Assembly (NCBI RefSeq): GCF_947172395.1
Contig: NC_069095.1
Coordinates: forward strand, 7,316,001 to 7,380,000
DNA from: Bicyclus anynana
Taxonomy: Eukaryota > Arthropoda > Insecta > Lepidoptera > Nymphalidae
Length of the DNA stretch: 64,000 bases
Direction of reading: 5' to 3'
The notes under the pieces are model-generated. The model ran no database searches. It worked only from the letters and a program-made list of their open reading frames with translations, and was not told the origin of the DNA. The position numbers and the translations under genes are program-made. Below, in pieces: positions 24,001-39,000 of the stretch (position 1 is its first letter; every line of letters begins with the position of its first letter).

Positions 24001-27000
24001 TAGATAGATAATGCACGTTCTTAGTTCTATAATCCGTGATCATCATTACAACAAGTCTCCTCTCAGAATGTGAGGGGTTAGGCCAATAGTCCACCACGCT
24101 GGCCCAATGCGGATTGACAGACTTCACACACCCAGAGAATCAAGAAAATTCTCTGGTATGTAGGTATCCTCACGTTGTTTTCCTTCACCGTTTGAGACAC
24201 GTGATATTTAATTTCTTAAAATGCAAATAACTGAAAAGTTGGAGGTGCATACTCCGGACCGGATGTGAACCTACGCTCTCCGGAATCAGAGGTAGAGGTT
24301 ATATCCACTGGGCTATTACAGCTCATTTTTCTGGGGTCTTTTTCAGGGTTATGCCACACGTCGCAGGGTATTGTCCTGCGTGACTTCCTATACTGGTGAT
24401 TTGTGATGTGTGGCATCATTTCGAAATAAACGCATTTTTCTTACTTTCTTTCTTTCAAAAATAAAACTCGACCTGGAAGAAGCCAAGCGTCCACTACTAG
24501 TTAAATAAATAATTGCAAATTGTTCTCGTAAAAATCACAATTTTCTTTATTACTCAACGACTAAACATGTCCAAATTTTTTTCATAGAAATTAGTATAAT
24601 ACGCTTTGTTTCAAAGTTCTTTTGGAAAAAAACGCTCTCGACTATGTTTTTTACATCAAAAGTTAATTTTTTCATAACTTTTAATGACATTCTCTTCTTT
24701 GAGTCATAGATCATATTTTTTGTGGATTTTTAAATAAGTTGACAAAGTTCTGTGTAAAGTCTATGACCTCGATGGATTATTCCATTATTTCGCTCATATT
24801 CTCCTATGGGACCATCCGAAACATCATTTTACTTTCAACGTAAAACTATAGATAATGTAAAAAAAAACTTGAAGCAATTTCAAGTAAGTAAAGTAAAGCT
24901 TCAAATAAGTTTTAATTTATACTTAAAGCTAAGTAATAATTTTGTGATAACAGTACCTAATCAGTGGATAACATTACCTACTACGTTATAAATTGGCTGA
25001 TTAGGTTGAAATCGATCCAAATCTTTCAAGTTCAAATTTGCTTATATTCCAGCCACTTTTAAAATGCCCAATTTGATTATGATAGTCAAATTGGGTGTTT
25101 TAAAAGTGGCCTACTGGCAGTGGCGTGCATAAGGTTGTCGATTAGGGTATGCACTAGTAATAAAATTAAGGAAACTGGAAAAATCTGTATTTAATAAGCA
25201 CTAAGAAGACATCTCTAAAATACTGCATACCCTATGCAGTACTTTAATGCATGTATGAAGTGCACACCACTGCCTACTGGTTAATAAAAAAAGAATTTTC
25301 AAAATCGGTCCATAAATGACGGAATTATCGCTGGACATACATAAAAAAAAACATATAGCCCAACATAGAACCTCCTCTTCTCCTTTTTGGAAGTCGGTTA
25401 AAAATGAAAAATGATCATATTAATAAAATGTTAATAGAATATAACGAATCATCCATGGAGGGTAATAACGGCCCATAAATTAAATATTTATCTCCAGTAC
25501 TATAAAAACTCAAAAAATCCAAGTAGTTAGGTATTATTTCAAGAATAAATATACTTTTTTCTTCGAAAATTGCATCGTCAATTTTATTATTTAAAGAAAA
25601 GTCGCGTTAGTTACACTATTTATAACTCAAGATCGGCTGGACCGATTTGGCAGAAAATTGGTGGAGAGGTAGCTTAGGACCAGGAGACGGACATAGGATA
25701 CTTAGGCTAAGGGTAGGGTGTTCCGCAGACGAAGTTACAAGCGTCCGCTAGTTTTGTTATAAATATTAAATGTTATATTGTCAACATCCCACGAAAAAGT
25801 ATAAATATGGCGTACCTACGAGTAAATACTGCCAAAAGTATATTTACGGCTTCGCCGCCGAGACCATTCACAACCCTCGTTATTAATACTACAAGTTTAC
25901 CTACTGAATTCATTCATTCATATTATGCTGTACCTACCCTTGCTCGTTCATTCATAAAATGTAACTGACATTCTCATAATAATATATTATATGTACAGAC
26001 GTAAAATGTACTTCTATTTATAAACTGTGATACGGTTGTTTGTGGAAATCTATTTATAAGTATACAGGAAGTTGGCGAAGGCTAAATTTGAAACTTCAGC
26101 TAAACTTAGACGAACATGCTCAAAATATCTCGGGGCCAATTTACATGTAAGTATGTACCACTAAAGGGAAATGCTCATCCCCGGCCCAGGCCTACTCTAA
26201 CCACCCAGTACTTTACTTTTATTTAAAAAAATCTTGATAAGTCTACTTTAATAATGAAATCATTACTTTATAAAAAAAAGTTTGCTACAACGTTTTACGA
26301 CATTTTTAATTTGTCTACAACGCGAACAAGCTAAGATCGTTGACCTTAGAGCCTAAGTTTTACGATATTTTTTTAGGACTTATAATTGGTTTGTTTGTAT
26401 TTTTTTTTTCTTGTTTCTTAAACTTGTTGGTAACAGAAAAAAATAATATATAAAAAATAATACAGCTTCAAATGTTACTTCGTCGCTGATGTACATCGGC
26501 GAACATTTTGCCCTGGAAATGTATAAAAAAAGTATTTTTCTTCAAGAAACATACTTTTATTAAGCCAATTAATTAACCGGATCCTTTTTTTATATCATAT
26601 TATCATCTCCATATACTTGTATACGGGGGTATATCTGGGTTCCCTGGGCCGACGTTGTATGGCCAAGTCCGTCAATCCGCATTGGCACAGCGTGGTGGAC
26701 TATTGCCTAAACCGTCTCATTCTGAGAGGATCGTGCTCAGCAGTGCTCCGAATATGAGTTGATGGTGATGATGATGATGAAGGACCACTATATGGATGAC
26801 TGTAACTTAATCAGGACTAAAGGTTGCTACGTTGGCGTTGGCATAGCTATACATGAGCATAAATAAAGTACAGCGGATTCTCTTTTTCAGAGAGTATATG
26901 AGGTTTAAGTAAGATTTACGAGTTTACTTTGTGTGGCATGTCTTAAGTATCGCCGACCTATAAATCAAGAAAGCACGAAACACACTTAAATCAGGCCAGG

Positions 27001-30000
27001 GTCAGGGTCTTGGATTTTAAGAATGAAGAAAAATGTACGTACATGCGTAGTAAGTGCGGAAATGGAGCGGTGACGGCCTCGGTATGATTCCCATTTTCCT
27101 TGGGAACTTATTTTTATATTTTTGGGAATAAACTTACCTGGTTTGTGTCTTTCAGAGTCACGTAGTCTGTCCCGTATTTATAGTAATGACTATTTTATGT
27201 TCTGGAAATATAATTATTTTAAAAATATATATGTTATTTTAATATTCAATTTTGACTCGGCAAATGGTTCGGGGTAATTTATTTCATACAAAAATATTAA
27301 AACGAAGTGATGCCTATCAAACATGCGAAAAATTTCCATTAAAATTGGTTCAGCCGTTTCAGAAGATTGTTAAAGGTATATGTTATAAAAAGATATAGAT
27401 AAATTTTGAGTGTAAATTTAAGATAGTTTAAGGTTTGTATTCTATTTTTCTGTTAAATATGACTTTACAGAAAAATTAAATGATGCAATTAAACGCAATC
27501 GTTCTGTCTAATTCAGTTAACTAAAGTATAAATAAATTTTTACTTTGTGAACCGGAAGATCATATAATAACCCAGATCATAATATACCCTCAATCCTCAT
27601 ACTACCCAATATTACTCGTATAAATTTAATAATTTACTCTATCAACTACCAACTGAATAAATTACATGCTAAACTATCGTCTAGTTTCTAGAATACATTA
27701 GTGAGAGGAAATATGAACAGATGGAACAGACGCCATTTTCTATAGTGAGGGTTTTAACGGCCTCCGTGACGCGTACTGGGTTCGGTTCCTTGCTGGGCTG
27801 GGAGGCTTCGTCCGTGGCTAGTTACCATCCTACCGACAAAGACGTACCGCCAAGCGATTTAGCGTTCCGGTACGATGTGGTGTAGAAACCGAAAGGATTG
27901 TGTATTTCATTCTACTCCTAACAAGTTAGGACGCTTCCATCTTTGATTGCATCATCAGTTACCATCAGGATTGTAGTCAAGGGCGAACTTTTAAAAGAAT
28001 AAAAAAAAAGTTGCGGAGCTATAAAAGAAAAAAATAGCATAAATAAAGCGTCGAGTGACATCATTATTCTAAATTTCCTCCTACGCGTTGGCACGACCTT
28101 TTAACTTTCACGTATCGTGGTTTTCGCCATAACTAGTCAATGCACTTTACGCCTACATACGGGAAACATCCCTGTTTTTATTACAAGCAGTAAAGGTTTG
28201 CTTATGACTTTCATTATTTCATATCTGTCTAGATATTGGTCCGCATTTCCATTTTATGCGGTAAACTGATATCCTAGTTATAGCGTTCATCTAAAAGGTT
28301 ATGGACTTTCTCCAAAGTAAATGACATCAGCTTTGCGTGTTATTGCAGTGTGCCATCCTACACAGTTATGAGTCAGCATCTTACAGTGAGTGGGTGGCTT
28401 GACGATAGAAAAATTCATACTTTATTTCCGAATTGGCGCCGTCCGTCTATTTATGTTATATAGATCAATTATGTGGGATTTCAGATGTTTGGCGCTTGTG
28501 ATATATTACGTGTTTAAATGTATATGTTACCGTTAAATTGTAAAATAATTTTATAATCTCACTCGTGATGTTATAATCTACCGTCATATTGTGAACTGAA
28601 AATACTGATTACAATATAACGTGTTATTGTTCGGTACATTATAATCTATAGGAAGTGAAACCGTAAAATTGCAATATTAAAACGTCAACTGTCCGAACTT
28701 GCCGAATTGTCGTGTTCTAACCTAACCTAACCTAATTTTAAATTTGACTAAATTATACTTATAATGAACAATTACAACATTTTACTAATTGTAGAACACT
28801 GTTTAAAATTAACTTTTTAAAAAAGTTAGGAAACGCACTAGCCACCCCTCAGATTTTCTTTCTTCTTCTTTTTTTCCATTGTAATTTTATACTATTTTTA
28901 TTATGCCCGCTGTAATATTTTTGTAACTCTATGGTAAATTTATCCTGATTGACAATTTAACGGTTTCACATTCGATAGATTATAATTTACCGAAAAATAA
29001 CACGTTAAATTGTAATCAGTATTTTCAGTTCACAATATGACGGTAGATTAAAATATCACGAATGAGATTATAAGCTAACGTAATTTACAATCTAACGGTG
29101 ACATATACACAATATTAATCGTTAGTACATATTGGATTTGATTTTAGTTTGACAGTATAGATCACTTGGGAATTTGAATAGATATTCGAAATGGGCCAAT
29201 CTAGAGGATAAATAATTAATAGGCAAGATAATAGGCCGTTCGGCCGGCGAATCTGATCGCTCATTTCAGATAGTTAATAAATGGTGATTGCGGAACGTTC
29301 AACCTTGATATTATATTGAATTTTACGTTATATTGAAAGTTTGAAATTGTAATTAACATCTACAAGCGAACGCCCGCGACTACGTCCACTTTTGACCTTC
29401 TTAATTTTAAGAAATTAAATATCACGATTCTCAAACGATGAAGGAAAAACATCGTGAGGAAACCTGCATACCAGAGAATTTTCTCAAGTCTCTGCGTGTG
29501 TGAAGTTTGCCAATCCGCATTGGGCCAGCGTGGTGGACTATTGGCCTAACCCCTCTCATTCTGAGAGGAGACTCGAGCTCAGCTGTGAGCCGAATATGGG
29601 TTGATGATGATGATGATGATGATGATGAATCCGGCCCTGTCGCAAAATCCGCTCTTAACCCACCTAGATGGATTTTGAATACCATTAGATGTCTAATGAT
29701 GAAGACGAAGGACAGTTAAGAAATTGACGTGTGAAGTGCCAATCCACATTGGTACAATGTAGTGGACTATTAGCCTAACTCCTATCATTCTGAGAGGATA
29801 CTGGTGCTCAATAGTGAGCCGAATATGGGTTTTAATGTTATAACGTTATGTACGGGATTTTAAACCGACTTCCAAAAACGAGGAGGTTCTACGTTCGGCT
29901 GTATGTATGTTTTTTTTTTATACCCTTAAGGCTAAGACACGCCACCGAGCGATTGAACGTACTTCAATCGCTAGGTGGCGTGTCTTAGCCTTAAGGGTAA

Positions 30001-33000
30001 CTAGTCACGGTCTGTGCATATAACTAGACTCAACTTGAGCCTCTTTTAAAAATATAAAATTTCAAATTGACCATTGAAATCGAACTCACGATAGAATCAA
30101 ATACAAATTCCTCAAATTATTATATTTTGGATGGGTAAAGGAAATGTTGTTTTTAGAAACATATTTAATATTCTTCTACGAAATAAAAGTGACCTAAACT
30201 AACATAATTATGTTTTTGGTTCACTGAGCTACATTCGTTTACTGTCTATGAAAAATCGTATTTCATGTTATTTATCTTTTAGTTTTTTAGGTATCATCTC
30301 TTATCATCATAGTTTTGTATCATTTCCTCTTATCACTAACTAATCAACGCCCCGCGGTTTCACCCGCATAGATTCTGTTCCCGTGAGAATACTGGGATTA
30401 AATATAGCCTATGACACTCACAAATAACGTGGCTTTCTAGTGGTAAAGCGTCAAAATCGGTCGGCCAGAGATTACCCCCTGCAGCACCACCTTTACCTCT
30501 TTATTATATTAGTATAGATGTCAAATAGTATCAATCCTACATCAAGGTTCCCCGTTTTATGATACTTCGAACTTGCGCAAGAGTTAGAACTAGTTTGCGA
30601 CTAAATTAAGTAAGTTCCACATAGCCTAGTTAAGTCGTAATTTTTAAGGTGGTACTCCTGAGTATGGTTCTTAATTATTATCTAGAAATACAACGAAAAG
30701 TGCTCAGTACAATGAGAAAAAAATCATAAACCAACGTTAGGTCAAAATTGCCGAAAAAATCATTAAAGAATCTAATCCTAAACTAAGCAAAATCGTAGAA
30801 TATACATGGGGGTGTTTCGGATACTCCTCATTACAAGGATAAGGATATGACTTAGGATAAGGGACAGGAAGTGATGATAATACACTTCAGTTTCATACAT
30901 TTTCATGAAATTTATTAAAAATCGGGTAATTTTAATAAAAAAAAAAATAATTATTGCACCCAAAGCTTCTTCTACAAAACAAATAAAACATTTTTTATAG
31001 TAAAAATAGCACCATAGGACATTGACAATTTAATCCACACCTACGGCATTGAAGAAACTGATTCAAGATAAGATAAGATAAGAAAAATATAACTTTTTCT
31101 CCATAGGGATTTTTTCAAAACAATTTCAAATTATTTTCAAGTTATATCATCATTACGGGACATCCTGTATAATGCAATCCATGGATGCCCAGTTGGGCGT
31201 AGCCATAGTAGTGGTAGGGAGACCGATTTTATTTTTGATTTTCTTTATCATGCATGTATGATGTAGTCATAATAAGTCTGTTTATGCACAATTTCCCGTA
31301 AGGTTAAATAGAGCTGCCTGGTTCCACTCAATTCTCATTTGCTTATGTGCATCGTTAAATCCCACATAATTACGCTTCGCACGCGTTGCAGATTATGTTG
31401 TTGTAGTATCTACTTCATATTCTGTGAGAATGTTCAACTACTTACCACGCTTGCATACAATCAGTAACGTCTTTTGCCACCCCCACGGATTAGTTCGTGG
31501 ATATAGCCCGTCCGACATACCCCTATTCATAAACATGGATTAAGATTTAAACCTCAATTTTTGAAGTTATAACTTCCTATGCGAGTGTAAACCGCTTCGT
31601 AATATAACGCATTTACGACGCTACTTTGTTTTGCTTACCTTTCACGCATACAGCAGCAGATTTAAGTTATCACTTCTGTCGAGCTTCCCGAAACGCACAC
31701 GTTTCTATTTTTCAAAGTAAAGTGGACCTAATCATTACTATTTAAAGTACACTTTACGCAAAAATGCGAGGTTTAAATTTTAATCTATGTTTATAAATAT
31801 GGCCGTAAGATCCGATAGCTTAGAAATGTCTCATTTTATAAAGTCTGAAAGTTTTGTCATCTTATACTTCAGTTATAGGTACCTACATATAAGCGAGTTA
31901 ATTTTATGCAAGATCTTTAGAATCTGTTTATCTATAACAAAAGTTTCCTTTACCGCACAGCAGATTTTATTACTAAACTAGCGGACCCGGTCAAGCTTCG
32001 CTTTGACATATGTGCACTTCTTCCCTATCCCTTACCCTACACTACCCTACTCTTACCCCTACTCTACCCCTACCCGTATTCCTAACCTACTCCTACCCTA
32101 CCCCTACCCTATCTCTACCCTACCCTAGCCTACCCCTACTCTACCCCATCCTACCCATGCCCTACCCCTACTATACCCGTACCCTAACGGCTACCCTACC
32201 TACCTAAATAAACAAAATAGTAGAATTAAAAGTTAAATAAATTAAAATGAAGTTTAAATTGAAAGGGTTGTTGACAAAACAAATTAAAATATGTCGTTTT
32301 AAAAGTATAACCAACTCTTTAGGAATTCGGAACAAACCCCTTAGAAATTTGTTTTGAAAGTTTTTTTCAATCAATTGAATGTCCAAACTTATTTTTTTTT
32401 TATCAATGAGAAAGAATACAACGCGCAAAATTGAAAATGCAACACTGCTCGATAAAAAAGCGTCTTTTTAAAAAAGGCTGTCGTGTGAACATATACTTGG
32501 GAATATATTTGTTGTATTTGAACGCTTTTTTAACGTCCGTTAAAATAACTCTCGTGCGAATGAGATCTTAATATATGGCCCTTTATCTTTGAAGTTATCT
32601 GCGCATTAAATTGTGCAACAAGATGAAAGAGATTGTTGTTGTTTGTAATACCTAGTGAACTAGAATGACTGAGCAAGCGACTTTATAACTGAATCACAAG
32701 TGTACTGAATAAAAGTTAAAATCCAGAGCGTCTGAAGGAATCAAAGGAATACGAGAAAAGTTACTTTATTCTCGTGTCAGATGTTTTTCAAATAAATTAA
32801 GTTCTACAAGCCTTATGAATAACTTAGAAAGTTTCATAAACCCTCGTCCTAAATTAATCTTTAAATACAGGATGTTCCATAAATATTACGACATACAGAA
32901 TGATGGCTGACATCAAGGCCTACTAAAACTATATGTTAACCAAAATTTTACGGTTTTTAAGTTGAAAATTCAAAATTCATTAATATCAAGTAGGCTCAGT

Positions 33001-36000
33001 TTACAAGCACTTTTGATACGTCACTTGACTATTTGTAAAGATTTTACCACCGGTTCGGAAGGCTGGTTCTGCTGAAAAGAAACCGGCAAGAAACTCAACA
33101 GTTGCTCTTTTAAAAATAAATCATATAATATTATAATTTACAATTGATGACAACATTAAAATTTCTTATAGTTTTACTTCCTGTGTGAAGGTGGAAGCTG
33201 ATCCAATGACCTCCAAGCATCTTTATCATTGAGGAACTCATCAATGGTGTAGTAAATTCGACTAAGTAAATGTTTTTTGACACATTGCTTAAAGCTATGC
33301 ATTGGCCGGTTCATCACAGTCTTGGGGATCTTGTTACACCCAAACCTACAAAAGATTTTTTTACTCGTTGGAGACGATATAGTTATATTGATTTTTCTAC
33401 AAAATACAAAAATCACTACCTTCAGTGCAATTTAGTCGTATGTTTGTATGTGCTGAAAAATTACTTAAACGTTGATTTTTTACTTTGTAATTTGTAATTT
33501 ATGAATAGTTGTTTCAAGTAACGAAAGTTTAAATTTTTCTACTACAAATAAGTTTTTTTCCATAAAACGGGATTAATAACCTTTTTATGTTCAATGTTTT
33601 TTTTTTTTGTGTACATTTAAGGGTCACATTGAAAAAATATGTATAAGCAAAGTTGGACATCTAGCTAGCTTAAAAACATATTCATTTAATAAGGATTCCA
33701 AAGATATTACATTAGTAAGTACATTGTTTTCAAAAACCTCGCTATCTCGAATTTTACATCGTTGATATAAAGATTATTACCTATTTAATACCTATTTAAT
33801 AATAAGGCAAACAGATTTAAAAAATCAAAAACAACATGGAAAATGTAACAAAATATTGCGTTATTTTCGTAGGCCTTGATGTCAACTATCACCCTGTAGA
33901 GTATATCGTATTAATTACGTATATATGAGTAAGCGACTTTTCTGTCAGAAATTCTTTGATTCACTAAAAATATGTTCAGATTTCAAACAAATTATAGCGT
34001 CATAATCGGTTACTTCGTTTAGAAGCTTCGATGTCACAAATAGACTCACAGATACAAGCAAACACGTCAAATTTATAACACGCTTGTCATGATTTAATAA
34101 ATACTAGTTGTCAGTAGTTAGGCTATATATATTGTACATGGTGTCCCGTACCTAATGGATATAACGTAAGTGGGAGATAAGAATATACCACCTAAGTATC
34201 TAAAAATAACTTTCTATTAACCAATTAATTATAAAAAACTGATTCAAGATAGAAAAAACAGAAAATCCCGAATTACAAGTAAGTAAGTAAGAAACTTGAT
34301 AAGTTGATCACCCTATGGTTTTTTTTCGAAAAAATAATCAAATTAGTTTTAAATAATGAGGCGGTGTACTCGTATTTCCCACTTGTGTTTTATACATTAA
34401 TCACGGGACAACCTTTATAACTGGCGTGCACTTCATACATGCAAAACTGAACTGCCTACCCCGAGGAGTCCTTACGAACCTGTATAGGCAAAGGAAGTTT
34501 TAATTTTGTACATTTTTTATGTATAAGTACCCCAGTTGAAAATCTTGGGCACGCCGCTGCTGTATTTACACGTATAGTCTATACTAATTTTATAAAGAGG
34601 AAAACTTTGTTTGTATGATCGTATGTTTGTTTGTTTGTTTGATTGTAATGAATAAGCTCAAAAACTACTGGACCGATTTTAAAAATTCTTTCACCATTCG
34701 AAAGCTACATTATCCATAAGTAACGTAGGCTACATTTTATTTTGAAAAAAAAAATAGGGTTCCGTAAGATATTTGGGTTTTTCGGACACAAGGTGTAAAA
34801 AATCAACCAGAAAAGTAGGGTAGAGGTAGGGTAGGGGTAGGGTAGGGGTAGGATAAGGGTACTTGAAAGTTTACATCGAGTTTCACGCGGACGAAGTCGC
34901 GGGCGTCGGCTAGTTAGTTATAAAAGGATAAAAAGTATTATAGATAAAATAAAAAGTTAGAAATATTTGAAAATATTAGAATTAGCTAATGAAATTAAAA
35001 ATTTCAACTCAAATCGCCATGAATTGAAAATGTGTTTTCACAGTACTAAATATTGACCTTTGATCACAAAGGCTTTTCAAAGCAAGTCAGGTGAAAAATC
35101 ATTTTTTTCATCAAAAGCCTTAAGTTATTATTAATGAAAAAAGTTACGTGAAATTCATCGAGATAGTTTTATAAAAAGAAAAAATGTAAAAAACCTTTTT
35201 AAACAATTATTATTTTTAACGTAGGCGTTTTAGTTGGATGTTGCAATATGCCAAAGATCTTTTAGATTATTATAATATTATTTTCGACAGACAATAAAGA
35301 AATATATTAAAATATTTAATAATATGATATTTACTCTTATATCTTTTGAAGGCCTCCGTGGTGCAGCGGTATGCGCGGTGGATTTACAAAACGGAGGTCC
35401 TGGGTTCGATCCCCGGCTGGGCCGATTAAGATTTTCTTAATTGGTCCAGGCTTCGGCCGTGGCTAGTTACCACCCTACCGACAAAGACATACCGCCAAGC
35501 GATTAAGCGTTCCGGTACGATGTCGTGTAGAAACCGAAAAGGGGTGTGGATTTTCATCCTCCTCCTAAAAAGTTAGTTAGTTAGTTATAAAGAATAAAAA
35601 TATATATATATACCAGCAGATGCCCGCGAAATCGTCCGCTTGGTTGTAGATGTAAATTTTCAACCCCTATTTCAGCCCCCATTATGTATATTTTTGCATG
35701 TTTAATATATAATAAATAGTCTACTAATTATTTTCCAAAAATAAAACTCAAAACATTTATAATTAAAAAATTTCAACCTCTTTTTAACCTTTAAGGGGTA
35801 GAATTTTTAAAAATCTAGTATGACATTATTTTTAGTATTTTTACATATACCACCTTTCACAAATGTAACTTGAAAAAAAAACATTCATACAGCCGAACGT
35901 AGAACCTCCTCCTTTTTGGAAGTCAGTTAAAAATTAAGGACTTTTCATACAAACCTTCAACCCCTGTTAAGCCAAAAATTAAATTCGAAGGGGGTAAACT

Positions 36001-39000
36001 ACACAAACCGGCATTTTTAGGGAACACTTTACACGACGAAAACGATTACAATAATGAAACATGGATTCCATAGAAACGGTTTTTATAAACGCGTTAGAGT
36101 GTTAATCTTATACTTTGGCAAAGTTAAAAAATCGGTAAGAATGTATTTCAACAATGCAATAATTTATACATTTAGTCTTAGACTAAATGGTTTTAATAGT
36201 CTTAGACTAAATGGTTTTAAATTTTTGCCTAAAAAATTACCTAAAGAACCCTAAAGAAAAATTTTTAGGTGTAGCACATAACAATTTTTCGCTCCAAACG
36301 TAAGCCACTTCTGTGACTATGTGAGCGTAGCTAAGCTAATTTTACTCGCCGACACTCACAGAAGCGTAGTTATCGTAGCGTAGCGATGCGTCAAGGGCTC
36401 CCATTTCGGAGCACATAAAACAGCTTATGAATCCTGCGACTCTATGTATGATAAATCTATGCATTTAATATTAATATCTATTTATTATTTATTATTGGAC
36501 TTCAAAGTCACGTTTTTTAGGGCTCCATATTTATAATGACAGACACAATTGTTCTTCAGATTACTCAATTTATTTTTCACTAAAACAGTTATTTAGTAAC
36601 AAAATATCAACCAACTTTCCCCGTAAATATAAATATTGCGCCCTTTAAACTTTACAAAGTTACAACTAGTGGGTAGAAAAACGTGAAACGCTTTAGCGTA
36701 GTGTAGGGGTGCAATTATCATATTTTCTGTTGTGCGGTAAAGGAAACTTTTGTTATAAATAAACAGACTCTAAAGATCTTGCATATAATTAACTCGTTTA
36801 TATGTTTGTACATTTTTTATATATATCTATACTTCTATACTAATATTATAAAGCTGAAGAGTTTGTTTGTTTGATTGAACAGGTTTGAAAAAATCTTTCA
36901 GTGATAGGTAGCTCATTTATCGAGGAAGGCTATAGGCTATATAGTATCCCCGTATTCTTACGGGAACGGGAACCACGCGAGTGAAACCGCGTGGCGTCAA
37001 AGCTAGTTCAAAAATAAATCACAGCTTCAGCTGGAAAGGCAACAGGTTATGCCCACAGTCCTTAATGTTTTATACGCACCATCGTACCTAAACTCTAAAT
37101 TTAGCGATATATCTTTTATGTTGATAATCGCAATTTAGAAACTCAAATTCCTAATTAAATCGAACTAAGAAACAGAATTGTTCCCTTCTTACGATTAGTA
37201 CCTCCCTATATTGTAATACTAGCGGACGCCCGCGTCTTCGTTCGCGTAGAATTCAGTTTTTCACAAATCCCGCGAGAACCATGGATTTTTCAGGGATGAA
37301 AAGTAGCCTATGTGTTTTTTTTTATTATTTTCATTTCATATTTCAGCCAAATCGCTTCAGTAGACGCAGCGTATAAGAGGAACAAACATGTTTACACACT
37401 TACACACACAAGCTTTCGCCTTTATAATATTAGCGTGATGTTAAGTGTGATTAGTATGATAGTGTGATGTGATATTAGAATGATATAAAATCCTCACGCT
37501 TTTAATTTCGGATCATAAAGATGAGCAAATACCTACTTTTGTAATATATATTAAACACAATATATAACACGATTTAAATCTATTTTTGGGTTATGCAGAT
37601 ACTGTTCAGTGATGGAATGGCATTTCTAAGATGTTTGGCTTAGAAACGTCTGGAGCGTACTTTAGATTAAGTAAAACATTGTACCGCGTTAAATCCAACT
37701 GCATTTGGTAAAGTCACAGATATGAATCTTGTTGTTTCTATACCTGTCGATACCTGGAAGATATGTAGTGAGAGATTGTGACCCGACGTTCAAAGCAAAG
37801 ACGAGGGCTAAAGCTATTATAAAATAAATGAAATGTAACACTTAAGAGGTTCTTTTATCGACGCTATAAAACATCATCGACTGGCACTAAATTGGCGTAA
37901 CTGGAAATTCGCTATCGGTTCTCATTTTGTAGCAAATCCTATGTTTAGAATGAAATATGGCCCATTTGCACGTTTTTTTATTGCGATATCTCTTATCGAA
38001 GCTTCTTTACTGCTGAAGTATTCAATGAATACAAAAAATATACCAATCGGAATTATACGAACCATGTTTCTGGTTTGTTTCTTTACCGAGAAAAGCTCTA
38101 GACTTCAGGCTACTTGTTATTCGTAGATATAAATAAAAAAAATATTTCGTTGAAAAGCGCATCACTTGAGAACTGATAGACCAATATATATAATTCAATT
38201 TAAAACGATTGCAGTAAGCCCAATTAGGTTTGGGTGAATAGAAAACATGCGAAAGTTTCTTAGTAAAATATCAAATTCAGAAAATACTGATTATTCTTTT
38301 ATCGGAGATATAATACATAAGTTTTATTCACATATCGGAATCCTTTTTAGGATTCTATAGTAGTTCCTTAAAAAGACAAAACGAAAATTTTACACGATCA
38401 CCATCAGGACCAGCTCTTGGTTATTATAATTTTTTTTTTTTTAATTTTCAACTATACAGCTGTACAAGTGAGGCATTCCGAAGCTTCGGAAAACTTAACG
38501 AATATTTTATGAAATCACGGCTGAATGCCTGAACAGATCTGTATTAAAATTTGTCAGAGAGATAAATTACAGTCTATTGTAAAACATAGGCTTTTAACTT
38601 TAAATCCCAAATCCCCACAGGGTATAAAAATACGAGTTTTTTTTATCCACATAACAATCTTTTCGTTGAGTAAAAGACGCTGTACGCCCCCGTAATTTAT
38701 TAGATTGTTGAGAACAACCTTGAATTGAAAGACTCGCAGAATATTAACTTAATATACAGTTACCAAACGACCAGCTTTTTCAAATACATTTTGGTAAGTA
38801 ATTACGACACACGACAACGCTCGTCGAGTCTCAAATTCAATCGCGTTAATGATTAAAGCTTCCTTTAAAAGCACTTTTGAAAGTCAAGTCTGTTTATCGT
38901 GACTTTACAAACGGTTAAGAAGATCGACAAGATCCTATAAGAAATATAACATATCAAAAAACACGTTTTAATTTATTAATCACCAGAAGACATTCGTTCA

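Noticed and set aside
29507..29719. Acidic DDDDDDD-containing frame
   Set aside because: It is the GATGAT tail of SINE-C.
33270..33497. Plus-strand frame of 75 codons
   Set aside because: Shadow of the reversed Jockey/CR1-like LINE ORF2 tail.
36054..36254. 66-codon frame with repeated SLRLNGF
   Set aside because: The repetition is explained by a 24-bp tandem duplication in non-coding DNA.
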